A stretch of DNA of 64,000 nucleotides from Lactobacillus sp. GTDB lineage: Bacteria; Bacillota; Bacilli; Lactobacillales; Lactobacillaceae. Below the pieces are notes generated by a model, which had not been told where the DNA came from, searched no databases, and saw nothing but the letters and a program-made list of their open reading frames with translations. Of the stretch, positions 22,418 to 32,562 are shown piece by piece (the first letter of the stretch is position 1; each line of letters opens with the position of its first letter). The stretch spans positions 620,001-684,000 of the forward strand of contig JAKVNR010000001.1 in NCBI GenBank assembly GCA_022483245.1, given 5' to 3'. The translations under genes and the position numbers were made by a program.

Positions 22418-23263
22418 CTAAAATTTACGGTTCCAGGCTGGCAATTGAGTATTGCCGTAGAGCTTGTGATAGAGCTGTTCAGTTTTTTTAGTTTGGTATG
22501 CTTTCACAACGGCCTTAACTGCTTTGTCGTTAGCGTTGCCCTTCCGCGCGACCAATACGTTGACCCATTGCACAGTATCATGGTTGAGCGGTTCAGTGTA
22601 AATAGTCTGCTTGCTGGTCAAGTGCGCTGGCACCGCGTATGTGTTGTTAACGACGCTGGCATCAGCTGAAGATAGCAGACGGGCTGTTTGTTCAGCGGCA
22701 ACTTCTTTAATTTTGTAGTGATGAGGATTGCTGCTAATATCAGCCACGCTGACCAATTTTTTACCAGCCTTTAGCTTAATCAGCCCAGCATTTTTTAAAA
22801 CAAACAAAGCACGCGACTCATTAGACGCATCGTTTGGCACGACGATCGTCGCCCCATCAGGCAGCTGGCTCAGCTTATGGTACTTCTTTGAATACAAACG
22901 AATTGGGGCGATGTAAGTCCGGCCGACTGGGGTTAAAGTTCCGTGGTTAGCCTTGTTCCAAGCATCCAAAAAGGCGTAGTGCTGGAAGCTGTTTAAATCC
23001 AGGTCCCCGTTAGCCAAGGCCTTATTTGGCTGATTATAATCAGTGAAGTTTTTCAGCTTCACGGTGACGTGATATTTATCTTTAGCGGTTTTAATTACCT
23101 GCTGCCAAATTTTTTGATCTTCTTTTGATAAAGAAACCACGCCGACAGTAACAACCGGCTGCTGGTGATGCGGGAGCGGTCCAAAACTCAGCCAGCCTAA
23201 GATAAACAGCGCAACCAGCAGCAAAGTATTAATAATGCGGTGACGCACGATTTTGCGATGCAT
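22418..23263 (-). CDS. metQ: MetQ/NlpA substrate-binding protein
   Basis: NGDLDLNSFQHYAFLDAWNKANHGTLTPVGRTYIAPIRLYSKKYH. Confidence 0.92.
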   Translation of the reverse strand: MHRKIVRHRIINTLLLVALFILGWLSFGPLPHHQQPVVTVGVVSLSKEDQKIWQQVIKTAKDKYHVTVKLKNFTDYNQPNKALANGDLDLNSFQHYAFLDAWNKANHGTLTPVGRTYIAPIRLYSKKYHKLSQLPDGATIVVPNDASNESRALFVLKNAGLIKLKAGKKLVSVADISSNPHHYKIKEVAAEQTARLLSSADASVVNNTYAVPAHLTSKQTIYTEPLNHDTVQWVNVLVARKGNANDKAVKAVVKAYQTKKTEQLYHKLYGNTQLPAWNRKF

Positions 23264-23278
23264 AACGATTACCTCCAG

Positions 23279-23530
23279 AAAAAAAGCATCCGTCCTCGAT
23301 AAGGACGAATGCTTCGCGATACCACCTTAATTTGTCAAAAGTTTGCACTTTTGGCCTCGGTCAGCAGCTAACACTGCTGAGCGTTGTTAACGAGCGCTAC
23401 CCCGTCAAGGCTTGATTATTCAGCCTTGCCTGCGGCCATTGATCCATCTTCAGTTGTTTTAGCTGCCCGCTTGCACCAAACGCGAGCTCTCTGTGAAGCC
23501 AGTCACGACTTACTTAATCAATGCAGTTTT
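23279..23530 (-). promoter_or_regulatory. Met T-box leader of metQNI
   Basis: AAGGTGGTATCGCG T-box core and terminator AAGCATTCGTCCTTATCGAGGACGGATGCTTTTTTT; candidate specifier ATG in GAAGATGGATC at 23445-23447. Confidence 0.88.
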
Positions 23531-23581
23531 ATTATTAAAAAAATATTATAATTTTCTCATGCTTTCGTCAAGCCTTAATTA

Positions 23582-24682
23582 TTAATAATCGTCATCATAA
23601 TCGTCGTAATCATCATCGCTGGTATTAGATTCTTCATCATCTGTGTCATAATCATCGCTGTCATCAGAGTCATCATCACCGCTGTCGGTCCAGCTATCAT
23701 CCTGATAAAGTAAGTCACCAAACTTTTTATCTTTATAAGCTTGCGCCAAAGCGGCCGATTTCCAGTAAACCGTATCCGTCCAAAATTCAGCCCCGCTGCC
23801 TGCCACTAAGACTGTTTGCCCTGCTTCCGTATGCAAACCATAAGCAGCACCAGCGCCGGCGCCTTGGTTAAAAGATTTCACGCCCATGAAATTAATCCCG
23901 CGCAAGGTAAAGGTCCGCACTGACAGCCAGTTAGCCTGCTGCTTTTTCAGCGTTTCAGACTGATCGGCCTGCCATTCTGACTGTGAAAACTTATGCAGGT
24001 ACATTAGCTGCCCATTTTGCTTCATGGTATGCTCGCCAAAAGTCAGGGTAATAATTTTATGCTCGTATTCGTCGTAGCCGTACCAAGTACCGCGCATCCC
24101 TGCCGGCACAATGAACCAATTATCGTCTTCACCAGCAGCTGTTTGCTTACTTGTCGCCTGCTTTGAAAAACTATCCGCCACGTCTAAATTGTCCGCAATC
24201 GTTTGCCAAGCAGCTTTCAGGCGCTTATTCTTGGTCACCACTTGGTACATTTTGCTTAATTTGACTGAGTCTTCTTCGTCCCCGTGGTCACTGACAAAAA
24301 TCTGCGTTTTCTTGGCATCATGACGCTTTTTCACGACAATCGTCACCCCACGGCCCAGGTAATAAATCGGCCGTTCGTGGCTATCGACCTCCTCATCGTC
24401 AAAATGGTACTCGCGGTACTTTTTAACTTTGAGAGTATCATCTTGCGCCTGCTCATAAACAGCCCGGTAATTTTTGTTGTCAGCTTCATCGTGACGCGCA
24501 AAAACCAGCCCCAAGCTAAGCAAGTCCTCAGTTGACAACTTGTCTAATTTGTCAGACAAACTCTCGGTTTTAACTGGCCGGGCTTGATTGTGCTGAGCCT
24601 CGCCACTATAAAATAAAGCTCCTACCAGCGCCAGCGCAATGACAACAATCCCGCCAATGATCAAATCTTTTTTATGCTTCAT
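23582..24682 (-). CDS. Membrane-anchored/secreted protein with Asp-rich C-terminal tail
   Basis: N-terminal TM segment GGIVVIALALVGALFYSG; C-term DDDSDDSDDYDTDDEESNTSDDDYDDYDDDY. Confidence 0.75.
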   Translation of the reverse strand: MKHKKDLIIGGIVVIALALVGALFYSGEAQHNQARPVKTESLSDKLDKLSTEDLLSLGLVFARHDEADNKNYRAVYEQAQDDTLKVKKYREYHFDDEEVDSHERPIYYLGRGVTIVVKKRHDAKKTQIFVSDHGDEEDSVKLSKMYQVVTKNKRLKAAWQTIADNLDVADSFSKQATSKQTAAGEDDNWFIVPAGMRGTWYGYDEYEHKIITLTFGEHTMKQNGQLMYLHKFSQSEWQADQSETLKKQQANWLSVRTFTLRGINFMGVKSFNQGAGAGAAYGLHTEAGQTVLVAGSGAEFWTDTVYWKSAALAQAYKDKKFGDLLYQDDSWTDSGDDDSDDSDDYDTDDEESNTSDDDYDDYDDDY

Positions 24683-24813
24683 CGCTTGCTCCTCGTTTTC
24701 ACTTTCCTCACTTTAGTTATATCTGAATAGTTATTGAAAAGCCAGCTGCAATTGACGACCGGCGGCCGAAAGAATGGTAAAATTTAAGTAAGAAAGCAAA
24801 GGAGGCAACCCTC

Positions 24814-25038
24814 ATGAACAATGAAAATGTCTTTTTTAATCCCGGCGATGCGATTGCGTCTTCGCACGACTTTAAAGAGGCTCGCCGCAGTGCCCAGATT
24901 TACAAGCAAGAAGAAGGCACGACCAAGAAACTGGTCATTGCTAAAAACAAGGACAACGGCATTTACGCGATTTACTACGCAGATAACGTTGTCGATGAGC
25001 AGCACGGCGTCCAGCATGAAATTAAGGACAAGCTGTAA
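24814..25038 (+). CDS. Small hypothetical protein (74 aa)
   Basis: Good SD (aaaggaggcaaccctcATG), terminator at 25068-25101. Confidence 0.7.
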   Translation: MNNENVFFNPGDAIASSHDFKEARRSAQIYKQEEGTTKKLVIAKNKDNGIYAIYYADNVVDEQHGVQHEIKDKL

Positions 25039-25067
25039 TTGCTGTTTTAATCAAATTTTTCACCAAA

Positions 25068-25101
25068 ACAAAAAGACCCGCTTCACGCGGATCTTTTTTT
25101 G
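25068..25101. terminator. Bidirectional terminator
   Basis: caaaaagacccgcttcacgcggatctttttttg. Confidence 0.65.
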
Positions 25102-25118
25102 TGTTTAAAATCAAACAA

Positions 25119-28100
25119 TTAATGATTCTTGCGTCGACGCGACAGAATATCTAGGGTAAGTGTGCCTACACCCAGCGCTAACAGCCCAAGAATTTCAGCA
25201 ACTGAAGTAGTCTTTTCACCCGTTTGCGGCAATGCGGCTTGCTGCTTTTTGCCGGCTAACCGCGGTGAAATAACTGTTTTAGCTTGCTTACGAGCGACGG
25301 TTAAGTGCGTTGGTTTTGCCACATCGATGTCGGTTTTTGCAGGTTCTTCTGTTTCATTATCTGTTCGCTTTTCTGTATCAGTCGGGGTCTTGTCCGGTGT
25401 TTGATCCGGATCACCAGTCGCCGGATTATCTGCTGGATGATCAGGACCTTGGTCACCGCCTGGTTCTTGAGTACCACCGCCTTTATCTCCTGGATCGACT
25501 GGTTGCTGCCCATCTTTAGCGACATGAACTTTGATTTCAGGATCGGTATTTTCATCAAAAGTTATTTCTTTAGGATACTTTTTATCAGTGATGTGCCAGC
25601 CAGCTGGAACTTTGCTGTCAATGTCAGTATTAATTTTATCGCCATCTTTACCTTTTAACAGATAATGGCTGCCTGGAATGGCACTGCCATCTGGATTCTT
25701 AATTTCTTGATCAGATGAATCTACATAGATCACTCTCGTTTCACGATATTTATCTTTAGAAACAATTTCAAAAGTTGCTTCTCCATCCGCGTTCGTAATT
25801 TCTACGTTGCTTTGATCATACTGTTCAAATTTTCCCTTACCGAACTTTTTATCAAGGTCATTTTGTAGTCGGGTAATAATGCTTATCTGATTAAGAGAAA
25901 TTTTATATTTACCAAGAGCCACCGGTGCAGTTGGCGTTCCATCTGCAGTTGTTATTGGTCGCCCATCTTCGGTTGTCCAACTATAGTCCCCATCTTGTAA
26001 AACATAATCCTTTTCAAATGTACTTAAGACTTTTACTTCATCTCCAGGATACGCTGGGGTGGTTGTCAGTTGAACCTTTAATTTAATTGAAATATCGCCG
26101 CCATTGTTAACATCATCAGTAGTTGTAAGATGTCCATCATATTCCTTATAGTTTTTTCCGCTTAATGTAACGGTCCCTGATGCCGGATTAATAGTGTAGT
26201 GTGCACTAACAGAGTCCCATTCACCCCAGTCATAATTTTGTTCATTTTCATCATTAACCAGTTTTTTCATACGTTCTTTAGCACTATCGGAGAAAACTAC
26301 GTCATAGCTTCCTACATTAACAACATTGTTGGTTTCATGAACACCAACCTTGTGACGATTAATCAAAAAAGCTAAATCACTAGGCTGTAAAGTAATTATT
26401 ACAGGGGTTCCATCTGGTTTGTAAAGAGTTATTTGATTAGCATTTCCGGCTCCAAACCCAAAAGAAGTATCAAAGGATTGAGGAAGGTCCCCAGCTGAAT
26501 TAAAAATTTTTTCTGTATTTCCATGTAGGGCAAAATCAACATTGTTTTTGTCAACTTTAACTTTTGCATTATTTATTACATCGCTAAATTCAGGGAAAAT
26601 GTATTGATCAACATACAATTCTTTAATGTGTGTAAATCCGTCTTGAGTTAAAACAACATTATAGCTATCTACACCACCTAATCCGCTCTTATTTTCGTAC
26701 TCTAAATCACCCTCTTGAGGTGTATATATCTGTTTATCATCAGAATTTACTGATGATGTTAATGTGATTCTGAAACTATCTGCTGGAACCTTAGTGCGAT
26801 AATCAACCCAGTCTTTATCTCCGTATAAAATTTCCGGCGTGCCAGAAACCTCAACTGATATCTTATTTTCTACATAGTCAATCGTGACAGCAGCAGGCTT
26901 ATCACCTGGTTTTACAGTTAATTTTTCAGCACGTTTTATAGGCACATATTTTGGAATTTCTGGAGCATCATATGCTGGCAGAACTAACTCATCATGATCA
27001 TAACTAGTGGATTTTTTACCGGTAATTTTATCCTGCATTGTTGTTTTAGTAAAAGTCACAGTTTGATCATGCACTTCAGCTTGATGAGTAATTGGATTAT
27101 TTACTGTAATCTTCCTAGTAACAGTTTCAGTCCTTGTGTCTATAGTATCCATTTGATGTTTTAAGTGAATCTGTACAGTAGTATCAATATCACCAATTTT
27201 TACCTTCTTTGGTAATTCTCTATTTTCCGCAAGTTCATAATTTGTAGGCACAGTTAGACTGACAGTTTGTTCTGTACCAGATTCTCCTGAAACTTTTACA
27301 TTATTGCCGACTTGTTTTTCATTATCATCATCATCTACAAATTGATAAATTACATTGGCCGTTTGGACGCCCTTTTGATAATCAATAGTTACGGTTTCTG
27401 GTTTTATATCATATGGGTTAATTACTTCAGAATCGATACCTGCTGATTCAGGTACACGACTTGTAATTTTATATGCGTAGTTCTTTACTTTAAAAGAATC
27501 CTTATCAAATGCTGGTAAAGTAACTTTCCAATTCTCACTATTAGTGGTTAATGCCATAAATTCGTAGTAATTTTGTTTTGACTGATCATTGTCAAAGTCG
27601 TCAGTTTTTTCATCAAGATAAATACTATGATCACCACTAGGATATAATTGTTCCGGTACATTTCCGCTTTGTTCGCCGTTATTGACATAAGCAGTAATCT
27701 GCGGATTCAAAAGAATATATTTTTTACCATGCAAACCTTTTATTTCTTTATAGTTGGCATCAGCCGAAATATAAATCGATTGAGTAATTTGTTGTGACTT
27801 AGTAGTACCTGGCTCACTGCCTGGTTTATTTAACGTTACAGTACGAACTACTATTGGATCTTCTCTTGTTCCCTTATTAAAAGAATCTGCATGTTCTTTG
27901 ACATTTTTAACTATTTCATCAATTTTAGAAGTTGAAGTTTGATCTTTTTTTGCTGGTACAGCCTTTTGGTTCACACCATTTTTGGCTGCAAGTGAAAGTT
28001 GAACTCCATTAGAGGCTGTTTTACCATGCTGCTTCGCATCTTTTTGCATATCACCTGATTTACCAGCAGTTTGTTGACCATCTTGTTTCTGTTGTTCTTG

Positions 28101-28325
28101 TGAGGTCGGTGTTAAAGCAACTTCTTTGCCCTGAATTGCTTTATGATTCTCATTCTGATCATTCAGGGCAGTCCCAGTTTCACCCTGCGCACCATCATTT
28201 GCGTCAGCGTAAGCAGTATTGCTACTTACCCCCCCATATATCGTCGCACCAATCAGCACCGAGGCTGCGCCAATTGTCAGTTTTCTGATGCTGTAATGGT
28301 TATGCTTGTCTTCGAATTTCTTCAT
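25119..28325 (-). CDS. YSIRK-type LPXTG-anchored adhesin
   Basis: YSIRKLTIGAASVLIGATIYGG, C-term LPQTGEKTTSVAEILGLLALGVGTLTLDILSRRRKNH. Confidence 0.9.
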   Translation of the reverse strand: MKKFEDKHNHYSIRKLTIGAASVLIGATIYGGVSSNTAYADANDGAQGETGTALNDQNENHKAIQGKEVALTPTSQEQQKQDGQQTAGKSGDMQKDAKQHGKTASNGVQLSLAAKNGVNQKAVPAKKDQTSTSKIDEIVKNVKEHADSFNKGTREDPIVVRTVTLNKPGSEPGTTKSQQITQSIYISADANYKEIKGLHGKKYILLNPQITAYVNNGEQSGNVPEQLYPSGDHSIYLDEKTDDFDNDQSKQNYYEFMALTTNSENWKVTLPAFDKDSFKVKNYAYKITSRVPESAGIDSEVINPYDIKPETVTIDYQKGVQTANVIYQFVDDDDNEKQVGNNVKVSGESGTEQTVSLTVPTNYELAENRELPKKVKIGDIDTTVQIHLKHQMDTIDTRTETVTRKITVNNPITHQAEVHDQTVTFTKTTMQDKITGKKSTSYDHDELVLPAYDAPEIPKYVPIKRAEKLTVKPGDKPAAVTIDYVENKISVEVSGTPEILYGDKDWVDYRTKVPADSFRITLTSSVNSDDKQIYTPQEGDLEYENKSGLGGVDSYNVVLTQDGFTHIKELYVDQYIFPEFSDVINNAKVKVDKNNVDFALHGNTEKIFNSAGDLPQSFDTSFGFGAGNANQITLYKPDGTPVIITLQPSDLAFLINRHKVGVHETNNVVNVGSYDVVFSDSAKERMKKLVNDENEQNYDWGEWDSVSAHYTINPASGTVTLSGKNYKEYDGHLTTTDDVNNGGDISIKLKVQLTTTPAYPGDEVKVLSTFEKDYVLQDGDYSWTTEDGRPITTADGTPTAPVALGKYKISLNQISIITRLQNDLDKKFGKGKFEQYDQSNVEITNADGEATFEIVSKDKYRETRVIYVDSSDQEIKNPDGSAIPGSHYLLKGKDGDKINTDIDSKVPAGWHITDKKYPKEITFDENTDPEIKVHVAKDGQQPVDPGDKGGGTQEPGGDQGPDHPADNPATGDPDQTPDKTPTDTEKRTDNETEEPAKTDIDVAKPTHLTVARKQAKTVISPRLAGKKQQAALPQTGEKTTSVAEILGLLALGVGTLTLDILSRRRKNH

Positions 28326-28451
28326 ATTCTGCCTCCGACAGACTACTTAGCTAATTAAATATCCACTTTAGCCCTTTATTAATCCATTCTTATATATCAT
28401 AACGCTATTTATAAAATAATTAAACCGGCTCCATTAATCAAATTTTCCCAA

Positions 28452-28490
28452 AACAAAAAGACCCGCTTGTCGGCGGATCTTTTTTTGTAA
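28452..28490. terminator. Terminator after eno
   Basis: caaaaagacccgcttgtcggcggatctttttttg. Confidence 0.6.
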
Positions 28491-28530
28491 GCGAGAATTT
28501 TAAAATTTAAGATTTAATGATTAACAGAAA

Positions 28531-29883
28531 TTAGTCTAAATCAACGTTGTCTGGGAAAGTGTCCAAACGTTCGCCGTCACCTAATTGCTCTTCGATTCTC
28601 AGCAATTGGTTGTACTTTTCAACACGTTCACTACGTGCTGGAGCACCGGTCTTCAATTGGCCGCCGTTAGTAGCAACTGCGAAGTCAGCAATAAAGGTGT
28701 CGCCAGTTTCACCTGAACGGTGAGAAATCATGGTGTTGTAACCGTTCTTACGTGACAGACGGATAGTTTCCAGAGTTTCAGTTACGGAACCGATTTGGTT
28801 CAGCTTGATCAATGAAGCGTTACCTGCGCCTTCCTTGATAGCCTTAGTCAACAGCTTAGGGTTAGTGCAAATGAAGTCATCCAAAACGATTTGCAGACGG
28901 TCTTTGTGGGTCTTGGTGAAGTTAACCATACCTTCAACGTCGTTTTCGTCGTATGGGTCTTCCATTGAAATTAATTCTGGGAATTCGTCTAACAGCTTGT
29001 CGTAGTAGTCAGATAATTGTTGACCATCTAAGACTTTGCCTTCCAAGTGGTACTTGCCGTCTTCTTTGTTGTAGAAGTATGAAGCAGCACAGTCACAAGC
29101 AATGGCAATGTCTTCGCCTGGCTTGTAGCCAGCCTTGATGATAGCTTCGTGCAGCATCTTCAAAGCTTCTTCTGAACTGTTCAGGTCAGGAGCGAAACCA
29201 CCTTCGTCACCCAAACCAGTAGTGAAGCCAGCATCTTCGATAACTTTCTTCAGAGTGTGGTAAGTGTTAACGATCTTTTCGAAGCCGTCACGGAATGAAG
29301 TCTTCTTAACAGGAGTGATCATGAATTCCTGCATGTCAATGCCGTTGTCAGCGTGTTCACCACCGTTGATAACGTTGTGGAAGGTTTGTGGCATTGATAA
29401 GTCAGTACCGCCCAAGTAACGGTAAAGAGGTTCACCAGCATCTTTAGCAGCTGCACGAGCAGTAGCCATTGAAACGCCCAAAATAGCGTTGGCACCTAAA
29501 CGGCCCTTGTTTGGAGTACCATCCAGCTTGATCATAGTGTTGTCGATCAATGCTTGGTTGTATGGGTCTAAGCCCTTCAAAGCATCGTTGATTTCAGTGT
29601 TAACGTTGTTAACGGCTTTAGAAACACCCTTGCCGCCTAAACGCTTGTCACCGTCACGTAATTCAACAGCTTCGTTTTCACCAGTTGAAGCACCAGATGG
29701 AACTTCAGCGCGGCCCATAATGCCGTTTGATAAAGTAACTTCTGCTTCAACAGTTGGGTTGCCACGTGAGTCAAAAATTTCTCTTGCGTGAACATTTTCA
29801 ATAACTGGTTTGAGCATTAAAAAATCCTCCTTATAAATAGCGGCTACAAGAAAAATAGCCGCGACGCGGACCTTGATCCGCAA
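28531..29883 (-). CDS. eno: Enolase (likely start MLKPVIENVHARE, about 29817)
   Basis: SRGNPTVEAEV, GRLGANAILGVSMATA, SHRSGETGDTFIADFAVA. Confidence 0.97.
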   Translation of the reverse strand: MRIKVRVAAIFLVAAIYKEDFLMLKPVIENVHAREIFDSRGNPTVEAEVTLSNGIMGRAEVPSGASTGENEAVELRDGDKRLGGKGVSKAVNNVNTEINDALKGLDPYNQALIDNTMIKLDGTPNKGRLGANAILGVSMATARAAAKDAGEPLYRYLGGTDLSMPQTFHNVINGGEHADNGIDMQEFMITPVKKTSFRDGFEKIVNTYHTLKKVIEDAGFTTGLGDEGGFAPDLNSSEEALKMLHEAIIKAGYKPGEDIAIACDCAASYFYNKEDGKYHLEGKVLDGQQLSDYYDKLLDEFPELISMEDPYDENDVEGMVNFTKTHKDRLQIVLDDFICTNPKLLTKAIKEGAGNASLIKLNQIGSVTETLETIRLSRKNGYNTMISHRSGETGDTFIADFAVATNGGQLKTGAPARSERVEKYNQLLRIEEQLGDGERLDTFPDNVDLD

Positions 29884-30214
29884 TTTGTTTCCAGAAATAA
29901 TTGTAAGCCAACCAGAAATTCTTGTAAAGAAAGAAAGCGCTTTATTCGCGCCTAAATAATTGCGGCCGTGTTCGCCTCTTGTTCGGCTCGCAGCTGCTTA
30001 TGCGCATAGCGATGAAAAAGCAATGCTCATCACTGTAACATATATTTTTCCTGGTTAGGGTACTTCTGCAGTTTAAAATAGGAAATTTCTGCAATAAATG
30101 TTTAGCTGCAATCCCAAAATTAACTATTTTTTAAAATAGTAACTTTTATAATAGTATTTTTTTAAATAGTAAAATATAATATAGTATAAGCACCTATAGT
30201 AATTTTAAGCAGAG

Positions 30215-31642
30215 GTGAATATAATGCTTCAAAACTATCCATTCGTTGCACGTAAACGCGAACTACAGCGTCTCAACAAAATGTATGAATCCCCTACTTT
30301 TCAAATGGCCGTCATTTACGGGAGACGACGTGTAGGTAAAACTTCTTTAATCAGAGAATTCATAAAAGACAAGCCAGCCATTTACTCACAAGGCATTCAA
30401 ACTGTGGCTAAACAAAATCTTGCTCTGTTTGCTGATGATATTTCCGCCTTCATTAAAGATACCAGCTTAATTCCAAGTCCAGCCAGCTACGCTAATTATC
30501 GCGATGCTTTTACTTATATCGAGACAGTCGCGGGACAGCTCAAGCAGAAATTAATTTTAGTCTTAGACGAGTATCCCTATTTTGCAGAATCAGACCCAGC
30601 AATTAGTTCTGAGTTGCAAACAGTTATCGACCATTTATATAAACAGAAAAACAATATCATGCTCATTCTCTGCGGTTCATCCATGTCATTTATGGAACAT
30701 CAAGTTCTAGGGGAAAAGAGTCCGCTTTACGGTCGAAGAACGGCTCAATTAAAAATTAACCCGTTTACTATTTTTGAAACTAAAGAAATGCTTACCCGGG
30801 TTTCTAATACCGATTTATTAGCCTATTATGGTTTAACCGGAGGGATACCACAGTATTTGGCAGGAATTGACCAAAAGCTAAGCTTTTCACAAAATCTTGA
30901 AGAACTATTTTTGTATCCTGATTCGTTTCTTTTCAATGAGCCCAATATACTGCTAGAACAAGAATTTAATAATCCGACTCTTTATTTTGCAATTCTGTCA
31001 GCAATTGCTAAAGGTAAAACCCGCTTTAACGAAATTTTTGAAGACACTGATCTAAAAAATTCCAGCAATTTGGTGCCACGTTTAAATAATCTGCTCGAAT
31101 TAGGAATTATTGAACAGAAAATACCAATTTTTTCAAAATCTACTCGTAAAGGCATTTACGTCATTAAAGATAATCTGTTCAGATTTTGGTTTCGCTTTAT
31201 CGCCACTCAGCAAAGTGCCATCAATAGCGGCAGAATCGCTGGTTTAGAAAAAAGGATTTTGACACAGCTAGCTGATTTTTTAGGACCTACTTTTGAACAA
31301 GTCAGTAAAGAATGGCTTTGGCAAGCTGATGATTTACCATTAGAACCACGCACAATTGACAACTGGTGGGGTAACAATCCTATACGTAAAAGGCAAGAAG
31401 AAATTGACTTAGTAGCACCTAATTATAACGATACGGAAGCAATTATAGGTGAATGCAAGTGGCGCAATTCAGCCAATTTAAATCATCAAATGATCGATTT
31501 ATTGCAAGAAAGAGCACTACTGCTGCCTAAAATTTCCAAACGCTATTTATTCTTCTTTGCAAAAGATGCCTCCAGAGATTTTATTACGTATGCACACAGC
31601 CGCGGAGTGAGGGTAATTTTATACAATAATTTTTTCAGCTAA
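30215..31642 (+). CDS. AAA ATPase of the ATPase_2/DUF234 type with PD-(D/E)xK-like C-terminus
   Basis: Walker A GRRRVGKTS, Walker B ILVLDEYPY, C-term EIDLVAPNYNDTEAIIGECKW. Confidence 0.85.
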   Translation: MNIMLQNYPFVARKRELQRLNKMYESPTFQMAVIYGRRRVGKTSLIREFIKDKPAIYSQGIQTVAKQNLALFADDISAFIKDTSLIPSPASYANYRDAFTYIETVAGQLKQKLILVLDEYPYFAESDPAISSELQTVIDHLYKQKNNIMLILCGSSMSFMEHQVLGEKSPLYGRRTAQLKINPFTIFETKEMLTRVSNTDLLAYYGLTGGIPQYLAGIDQKLSFSQNLEELFLYPDSFLFNEPNILLEQEFNNPTLYFAILSAIAKGKTRFNEIFEDTDLKNSSNLVPRLNNLLELGIIEQKIPIFSKSTRKGIYVIKDNLFRFWFRFIATQQSAINSGRIAGLEKRILTQLADFLGPTFEQVSKEWLWQADDLPLEPRTIDNWWGNNPIRKRQEEIDLVAPNYNDTEAIIGECKWRNSANLNHQMIDLLQERALLLPKISKRYLFFFAKDASRDFITYAHSRGVRVILYNNFFS

Positions 31643-31645
31643 GTA

Positions 31646-31690
31646 AAAAAGCCATGGGGCACCGACTTCAGTGCCTCATGGCTTCTTTTA
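31646..31690. terminator. Bidirectional terminator
   Basis: aaaaaagccatggggcaccgacttcagtgcctcatggcttctttt. Confidence 0.65.
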
Positions 31691-31695
31691 TGAAA

Positions 31696-32553
31696 TTATT
31701 TACTGTTAATAATGATATCAGTTGGTTTAACTTCCTTGCCAAAGTACGGCTTCAATTCTTGGTTGTAGTCCTTTTCAAAGAAGCCCTTCTTCGACAGCTT
31801 GTTAATCTCCTTATTGGTCCAGTTCAGCAAAGACTTGTTGCCCTTCTTGACCGCTGGGGCGATAAATTGATTTGGCCCTAAGTGCTTAATGCCAACCGTG
31901 TACTTCGGGTTCTTCTTCACCCAAGCGTACAGGTAAGAGTTGTCATCAGCTAAAGCTGCTCCCCGGCCATTCTTAATTGCGTTAAATTGCTGGGTCTTTG
32001 AGTCAAACTTTAACAAATCAACGCCCTTTTGCTTGCTGGTGAAGTAGTTTTCAGCAGTCGTCCCCTTAGTCACGATCACTTTTTTACCATTTAATTGGCT
32101 GACTTTTGTAATCGCCTTATTCTTTGGTGAAACCACGCCAACCGACACCTTCATGTATGGCTTAGCCCAGTCAACGACTTGCTTTCTTTCCGGAGTTTCT
32201 GTGAAGTTAGCCAAAACCAAATCAGCCTTATTCGCATTCAAAGTATCTACCCGGTTGTTAGCGTTAACTTGTACGAACTTGACTTTAACACCTAAGTCCT
32301 TAGCAACTTGGCGGGCCAAACGGACATCGTAGCCGACCCGTTTACCTTGGCTATTAACCCAACCATACGGCGGCAGATCGCCAAAAACAGCAATCTTGAT
32401 CGTTCCGCGCTTTTTAATTGCCGCAACCGAACTTGGATTATTTGAGCTGGATGATGAGCTGCTTTGGCCGCAACCAGTCAGGACCAGCAACCCAGCCATC
32501 AGCAGGCTGGCTCCCAGGACAATTTTCTTCATTAAATTCTTCTTCAGCTTCAT
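31696..32553 (-). CDS. Amino-acid (glutamine/glutamate-type) ABC transporter substrate-binding lipoprotein
   Basis: Lipobox VLTGC; SBP_bac_3-like sequence. Confidence 0.9.
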   Translation of the reverse strand: MKLKKNLMKKIVLGASLLMAGLLVLTGCGQSSSSSSSNNPSSVAAIKKRGTIKIAVFGDLPPYGWVNSQGKRVGYDVRLARQVAKDLGVKVKFVQVNANNRVDTLNANKADLVLANFTETPERKQVVDWAKPYMKVSVGVVSPKNKAITKVSQLNGKKVIVTKGTTAENYFTSKQKGVDLLKFDSKTQQFNAIKNGRGAALADDNSYLYAWVKKNPKYTVGIKHLGPNQFIAPAVKKGNKSLLNWTNKEINKLSKKGFFEKDYNQELKPYFGKEVKPTDIIINSK

Positions 32554-32562
32554 TTTTTCTCC

